DNA from: Notamacropus eugenii | Taxonomy: Eukaryota > Chordata > Mammalia > Diprotodontia > Macropodidae | DNA: 64,000 nt | Assembly (NCBI RefSeq): GCF_028372415.1 | Contig: NC_092874.1 | Location: 55,403,865 to 55,467,864 of the forward strand | Direction: 5' to 3' | Shown here: piece after piece, positions 57,443-64,000 of the stretch | How the letters are laid out: every line of letters begins with the position of its first letter | Numbering within the stretch: position 1 is the first letter of the stretch | Notes under the pieces: model-generated | Seen by the model: the letters and a program-made list of their open reading frames with translations, nothing else | Databases searched by the model: none | What the model was told of the DNA's origin: nothing | Translations under genes and position numbers: made by a program

Positions 57443-57924
57443 GAGAACATTTGAGCATTCACTCAGATCTGTGAAGTATCTAAACATTTTTATAAGACTT
57501 ATTAGTGAAAGAGTTTCCCAGTCAATAAATCAGGAACTACCATTAGATCTAGGAAACTCGTACAGTAAGTCTCCAAGCCAGTTCCTGCTTCCATCCTCCA
57601 ATCCTTAGTCCCCCTGAACTGTATCATCACTATCAAAGCACTGATGCTTTGCTTGGTGACCTTATTCTTAGCCACTCCCTTAATGAAAGTTTTGGGAAAT
57701 TCAGAAGTTGGTCCTCTGTGTTAATATATCTTCAAAGGGTCAGAATCCTCTGTGTTAATACATTTTCATTTTCAAAATAGCTTATTCTTCCAGCAAACTA
57801 ATAGAGATTAGGAAGAAAATAAAATTCAAAAGGCTGCTTACCCCCAATCTCTTCTAACAGAGATATAGTATATCAGAGCTCATCTACCAACAAAACCATA
57901 GGTGAGAAATTGTATTTCTATGGG

Positions 57925-58190
57925 TTCATCTCCTTGATGAATCCTTCTCTTCAACATGCAGCTCAAGTACCATCTTCTGCATGGTCTTCTCTGAGGTCCT
58001 CAACTGCTAGTATCCTCCCTCCCAAACTTCCTTGTATACTTTCTATTTATACAGATATCTTTTTATATGTACTTGCCTCCTCATTTACAATGTAAGCTTA
58101 TTGCCAGTGGGGGTTCCTTTATCTGATTTACCATAACCCCAGCATACAATATTTGTCACCTTGTAGATGCCTACTGAGGATTTGTCAATT
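57925..58190 (+). mobile_element. L2 3'-end fragment, sense
   Basis: 'atgcagctcaagtaccatct', 'tggtcttctctgaggtcctc', 'caatgtaagcttattgccag' and 'accataaccccagcatacaa' in order. Confidence 0.7.
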
Positions 58191-58589
58191 GAGTCACTGG
58201 AGGCACAAGTACGCAGGTGTATCTAGAGAAACATGGCTGCGTGACTACTGGAATGTATAGGCTAAACTTGCTACATTCATTTTTAGAGGAATGGAATAAG
58301 AAATGCAGGACCAAGCTTACTTCTCTGCAAACATCCATCCCTAGAGGGTCAGCATCCCAAGATTTCTTGGAACCTCTGATGACCCTTTTAGAGTCCAGAC
58401 CTCATAGCTGTATCTACGGTACAGAACGTTGGGCCAGTGCTCTGAATCCTGTGCTTTGCTACTGTAGAAAGCAGGTAGGATTGAGATTGACCTGGAGACC
58501 TATAATCAAGGACAGGCTGGTGCTGATTGACTGGCAGCAGCATCTCTCCTGCCTCCTCTATTCCACAGAGAATCTTAGGATTTAGAGAA

Positions 58590-58720
58590 CTTTGCTCCCT
58601 TATTTTATAGTTGATAAATTTGAAGCCAAAAGAGTGAATTGTTCAGGGCCCCACAGGTGATAAGCAGCAGAGCTAGGATTTGCATTCAGATTCTGACTTT
58701 ATGTCCTGAGATTTTTCTAT
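58590..58720 (-). repeat. MIR-type SINE fragment, antisense
   Basis: 'tcccttattttatagttgat', 'ggccccacaggtgataagca' and 'agagctaggatttgcattca' in order. Confidence 0.65.
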
Positions 58721-58779
58721 CATATTAACAAACAGATCCCTGGTGTTTTCAGCCTGCATGCTGTCTTTTGTGAATGAAT

Positions 58780-58950
58780 GATTAAATGAATGAAAAGGCA
58801 TTAAATGATTTATTTATATTAAATTAATTAAATTAAAATAAATTAAAAATTTATTATATGCCAGGCATTCATTGTTCTATGTGTTAAGGACACTGTTATA
58901 AAAAAGAGACATTCCCTGCCCTCAAGGAGCTTAATGGGGGAAACATATAG
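58780..58950 (-). repeat. MAR1-like core-SINE fragment
   Basis: 'ttattatatgccaggcattc', 'gagacattccctgccctcaa' and 'ggagcttaatgggggaaaca' in order. Confidence 0.6.
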
Positions 58951-59119
58951 GGGAGTAGAATCTTTGAAAGGGGGTTTTGGTCTATGTATGGAGTCACAGG
59001 AGTGGTAAGCTAATCTATCTGATACTTAATTAACTTTTTCTCCTTTTTTTTAGTTTTAGACATTTCTTGATATTCATTTTATGGATTTCAGCTAATAAGA
59101 ATTTTTTAAAGGGGAAAAT

Positions 59120-59290
59120 CGTAGAACTTAAAGCTGGAAAGGGCTTTCCTTGAAGTCATCTTGCTTAATCTTCCCATTTTACATATCAGAAAACTGAGGC
59201 CCCCAAAGGTTAAATGACTTGACCAAGGTCACATAGGTAATAAGTAGCAATGCCTGGATTTGAAACTAGGGCCTTTGGGATTAATCATGC
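59120..59290 (-). repeat. MIR-type SINE, antisense
   Basis: 'acttaaagctggaaagggct', 'tacatatcagaaaactgagg' and 'cttgaccaaggtcacatagg' in order. Confidence 0.75.
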
Positions 59291-59704
59291 CTTCTCTTCT
59301 ATTTACCTGACTCTTCTCTTTAAAATTGCTTGTTAGCTTCAAGGCAGCACCTTCTAACTTCCATTTACAAAACAGCCACAGTTCTTATTTAAAGGACGGT
59401 GGAGATCATCCCTATTGACTCTAGTTTCTTTTGAAATTTTACTCTGCTAGCAAACAAGCAGGAGGGACTTATAAGACACATACTAGTACTGTTCAGGCTC
59501 CACAAGAACATGTTCCAATTATATCAGTGTAGTCTGTTGTTTGGAACATTAGTCTAGGAAATGAGGACAGATGTGCAGCTGAATCTCCTTGGTATCTAGA
59601 TAGCTGAGACCTCTCACACTACCCCAGATAAACATACTCATGTCCTCACAAGACACGTGAGTAGTCTGTGTACACTGGAGCTACTGTAGGAGATGTATAT
59701 GTGA

Positions 59705-59885
59705 TGTCATGGAAAGAACATTAGACCGGAAGACTGGTGATTTAGGTTCTAAATACCAAAGTAACGGTAAATCAATTAACCTCTCTTGGCCTCAATTTCA
59801 CAGACTTATAGGGTCAAAAGGGAATTTTAAGAATTGTTTAGTCCCACCCTGGCATTTTATAGATGACCAAATAGAGATCCAAAGA
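59705..59885 (+). repeat. MIR-type SINE, sense
   Basis: 'catggaaagaacattagacc', 'caattaacctctcttggcct' and a following antisense-like scrap 'cattttatagatgaccaaat'. Confidence 0.55.
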
Positions 59886-59894
59886 GTCCTGACA

Positions 59895-60275
59895 CACAAC
59901 ACTCCATCTCCTTTCTCCATGTCTTTGCACAAGCCATACCCTATACCTGGAACACAATCTCTCCTCACCTCCATCTCATAGAACCTATCTCTTCATTCAG
60001 GATGTGGCTCAACGTGAAGACTCTCCTGAGTTATTCAACTGCTGGAACCCTTCCTTCCTTCCTAACTACCTTGTAGTTAACTATTTTGCATGAACTTATT
60101 AATTAAATTGATTCTGTATAGACTTATGTTATTTGTGATGGCATTTGTTGTTTTTTACTTTAGAATGTAAGCTTCTTGTAATTAGAAATTATTTTATTCA
60201 TTGCACTTGTATACCCACCACCCATCCCAGTATCTGGCACATAATTTAATAAATGCTCATTGATCAATTAAATGA
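59895..60275 (+). mobile_element. L2 3'-end fragment, sense
   Basis: 'tctttgcacaagccatacc', 'ctatacctggaacacaatct', 'tttagaatgtaagcttcttg', 'ccagtatctggcacataatt' and 'taataaatgctcattgatca' occur in the L2 order. Confidence 0.8.
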
Positions 60276-62584
60276 CTCCACCAAAGTCACAATATGATAA
60301 TGAGCAAAGCTGGGACTGGACCTATATCCTAGAATCCTTGATCCAACTACCTATTACAATGCCCTTTCAGAAAAGAAGGGGTTAGATTAGGTGATATCTA
60401 AGGTTCCTTCCAAGCCTTAATGCTATTTTTCTATCCATTAAGAGCCTTTAGCATGGTCTCCATTAACCATCCATCTGTATCTGTTGGCCAGATTGTCTCT
60501 TGCTATGCAGTACACTAGGGAGTCAGACTTGAGCATGAGAGAGATGCTGTATTTGGCTCTAGGGCAAGGTGGCTGCTTTCCAGTCCTTAGTCAGCTGAAT
60601 TTAATACCACAGCCATTTACAAGCCTTAGTTCTCAGCTCAGTCATGAACTCCCCACACGACTGGCCTGAAAATGGTGAAAAGGTATCTGTCAAATGTGAA
60701 TGATAAAATAAATCACACTTAGCACCTAATGAGTATCATGCAGCCCTACACATAACATACCAGCTTCCTGCTCACAAGACACAACTATGTGAAATTCATT
60801 CTTGGGGGACCTATTCTCTTGAATGTGCTTATCCACTCTGCAAGAAACTTCCATAGCAACTAATTACTCTCTGGGACAAGTGGGGGTGTGGGGCCGAGGC
60901 AGGGGTGTCAGCATATGTTCTTTTCTGATATTCTTTCTAAGGAAAAAAAAAGCAAGGATAAAACTGAGAAAGTAAGATGTAGCTAATTTATAATGTCATC
61001 AGTGTTCTCTCAGTAGGCAACAACTTTCTAAAGATCTGGCCCCAGCCCCAACCTTCCAAATAATGTATTAGTGTAGACTGTGCTTGTTTACTGGAAGAAA
61101 AAGATGGTGGGTAACCCTAGGACAGGTTGGCAGAATTGTTTGTGCTATTGTGTGAACTGCTGCTGCTGCTGATGATTAAGAAAGTGTTTCCTTTAAAAAA
61201 AAAAAACTGTGGAGACTGTGATTTGGGGAGTCCCTGCTGGTGAGTCTCATGCTTACCCCAAACTTCAGAAAATGTAGCTCACTCTGCCTTTTTCATGGTG
61301 AAACTAGTCATGCTGAGAGGGTTATTTCTTATAGGACTTGTATGACCTGAGCCAGGGTCATGTTTAGTGTTAGTGCACATGTGATTCTTATAGCATGAAG
61401 CTCTTTTGTTGGAAAATTCACATGCACACACACCCACATATACATACTCAAGTTGTCTGTCATCAATGACAGGAGTTCATTCCCATCTAAAAATCATATC
61501 TGAGAATCACCTTGACCTGTCAGTTTGTGTATGAGGAGAGGGGCAGAATTTCCCATGGGTGCTGAATCTTGAGTTCCTCCACTAAGTCACCAAGTTAGGA
61601 AAATTAAGCCTTTTAATAAAGCCTAATTCAAATACCACTCATTTGGAGCTTTGGGTTTGGGTTGGGTCAAAGTTTACTTTTGTACTGTCTGTGAAGAAAG
61701 GATGTGCAAGAATATTAATAAGGTAAACAGGGTTTTTGGGCATGTTAAACCAAATTAAACAATCTTTTAAAAGTGCAGTACAATTCCTGGCACATATAGA
61801 TACTTATACTAGAAAGACCAAAATTTTAAAATCCCTTAAAGGATCAAGCAGCATTTTTTTTTATCAGTTGAAGTATCTGGTCCCTCTAAAGCTTACTGAC
61901 TATATATGTATGTAAATAAAGGCTACTAATTTCAAATATTAATTCACTAAAGCAGGCTAAAGGACTTCTGTGGGAATTATTTCTAGTAGATTTAGTCTGT
62001 ACTTTTAAGTAATAAAATTGTACTTCTTTAAATAGCCTAGCATTCTAAATTTCCACTTATTTAAGCAAACTCAGTTATTCTGGGTTTTTTTGTTTGTTTA
62101 ATTAAAAAAAAAATTGGCAGTGGCTTCTATTTTAAATGCCCCAATTAAAATGCAGAAGGAATTTAGTGCTACTTCAGATAATATAACTTAAACAAATGAC
62201 AATAGAAACCATTTCCATGTTTATCTGCCCATTTTTATACATGTAATACCTAAGTCAAAAAGGATGGCAAGGTTTGGAATGTCATTTCCAAAAAGATAGC
62301 TAAGCTGTAGTTGTGAAATGACAACAGACCCAGCGAAAATTAAAAAGAGGAGTAGTTTGCTTATTGGTTTTTGTGTTATCAAATTATCAACGTGACTGTC
62401 TTTCCTCTTTGGAACTGATATTTAGAATGAAATGTTTTAATATGAAATGAAAGAAGCAATATGTCTCCAAAATTTAAGAAAAAGGAAAAAGCAGATTTAA
62501 AGATATCTTTTCTGTATGTTATGTGTGACCGTTTCAGAAAACAATAGAGTTTGGGGCATTACTCCGGAAAGATGAGATTAAAAA

Positions 62585-63662
<1,078 letters not shown>

Positions 63663-63689
63663 TAAGTGCATCCCACTGTTGCACTGAAG

Positions 63690-63945
63690 CAACATAGTAT
63701 AATGGAAAATTTGGTGTTAGACTTGCATACAAGAGAGACCTAGCTTAGACTTCCCCTCATACTTGCTAGGTGTGTGATTATGGATAAACTCCCTTGATAT
63801 ATCTGAATTTGTTTCTATATCTGTAAAATAGGGATAATGGTAATAAAAATGAGGATAACTAATATTTATATAAAGCCTACAATGGACCAGGTGCTTTAGA
63901 GTTATTTCCTTTGATCTTAACAATAACCCTGGGAAATTATTTACA
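63690..63945 (+). repeat. MIR-type SINE (sense) followed by core-SINE scrap (antisense)
   Basis: 'acatagtataatggaaaatt' and 'atatctgtaaaatagggata' (sense), then 'atttatataaagcctacaat' and 'cttaacaataaccctgggaa' (antisense). Confidence 0.65.
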
Positions 63946-63948
63946 GGT

Positions 63949-64000
63949 TGTGGTTTGTCCTATGTTCTCGAAGAGGACTGTGACGTCAGGGAGATGATGA
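63949..64000 (-). repeat. RTE-tailed SINE, antisense, cut by the window edge
   Basis: 'gtggtttgtcctatgttctc', then 'gaagaggactgtgacgtca', the same 3'-tail complement as at 31584-31702. Confidence 0.65.

Noticed and set aside
58217..58585. 122-codon ORF within an ABCB4 intron
   Set aside because: No domain or family wording, no splice or promoter evidence, and neighbouring DNA is L2 and SINE debris.

Overview
The window is vertebrate genomic DNA, almost certainly from a marsupial (metatherian) mammal. The repeat content gives this away: tRNA-derived WSINE1/MIR-type core-SINEs in both orientations, many L1 fragments of marsupial type, L2 remnants, a full-length RTE (BovB-like) LINE with RTE-derived SINEs, and hAT/Charlie-like DNA transposon remnants. 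The species cannot be fixed from sequence alone. The DNA is AT-rich and mostly intronic or intergenic, with one CpG island.

The window spans the junction of two tandem, same-strand (+) ABC-transporter genes of the B family. Positions 1-10,420 hold the 3' end of an ABCB1-type (P-glycoprotein/MDR1) gene: part of a long intron (1-8057), the penultimate exon with the second-NBD signature and Walker B motifs (8058-8204), an intron (8205-9783), the last coding exon with stop (9784-9990), and a short 3' UTR with a poly(A) signal at 10394-10399. About 10 kb of intergenic DNA follows. A CpG island at about 20,540-21,270 then starts an ABCB4-type (MDR2/3 phosphatidylcholine floppase) gene. Its first six coding exons lie at 21186-21265, 38186-38243, 46838-46988, 54151-54208, 62809-63000 and 63389-63560. 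They join in frame to exactly 237 codons (711 nt). These cover the cytosolic N-terminus, TM1, the glycosylated first extracellular loop, TM2, the first intracellular loop and the TM3/TM4 region; the gene runs off the right edge.

The ABCB1-then-ABCB4 order in the same orientation matches the known mammalian arrangement. The downstream gene is clearly ABCB4 by residue pattern. The upstream gene is called ABCB1 by position, C-terminal tail and 3' UTR end.

The remainder is mobile-element archaeology. An RTE LINE (938-5064) is flanked by an 11-bp duplication and keeps an unbroken reverse-transcriptase reading frame. Internally deleted relatives of that same LINE occur at 14186-14392 and 37094-37408, the latter inserted in an L1 with a 13-bp duplication. 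Two L1s (32700-33433 and 33589-35328) landed in or beside one old SINE. A roughly 3-kb composite unit (42111-45157), made of an L1 3'-UTR-like part, an L1 ORF2 fragment and an LTR-like end with a poly(A) tail, sits inside a SINE tail with a 20-bp near-perfect duplication. I see no RNA genes, CRISPR arrays or prokaryotic systems, and no additional protein-coding host gene.
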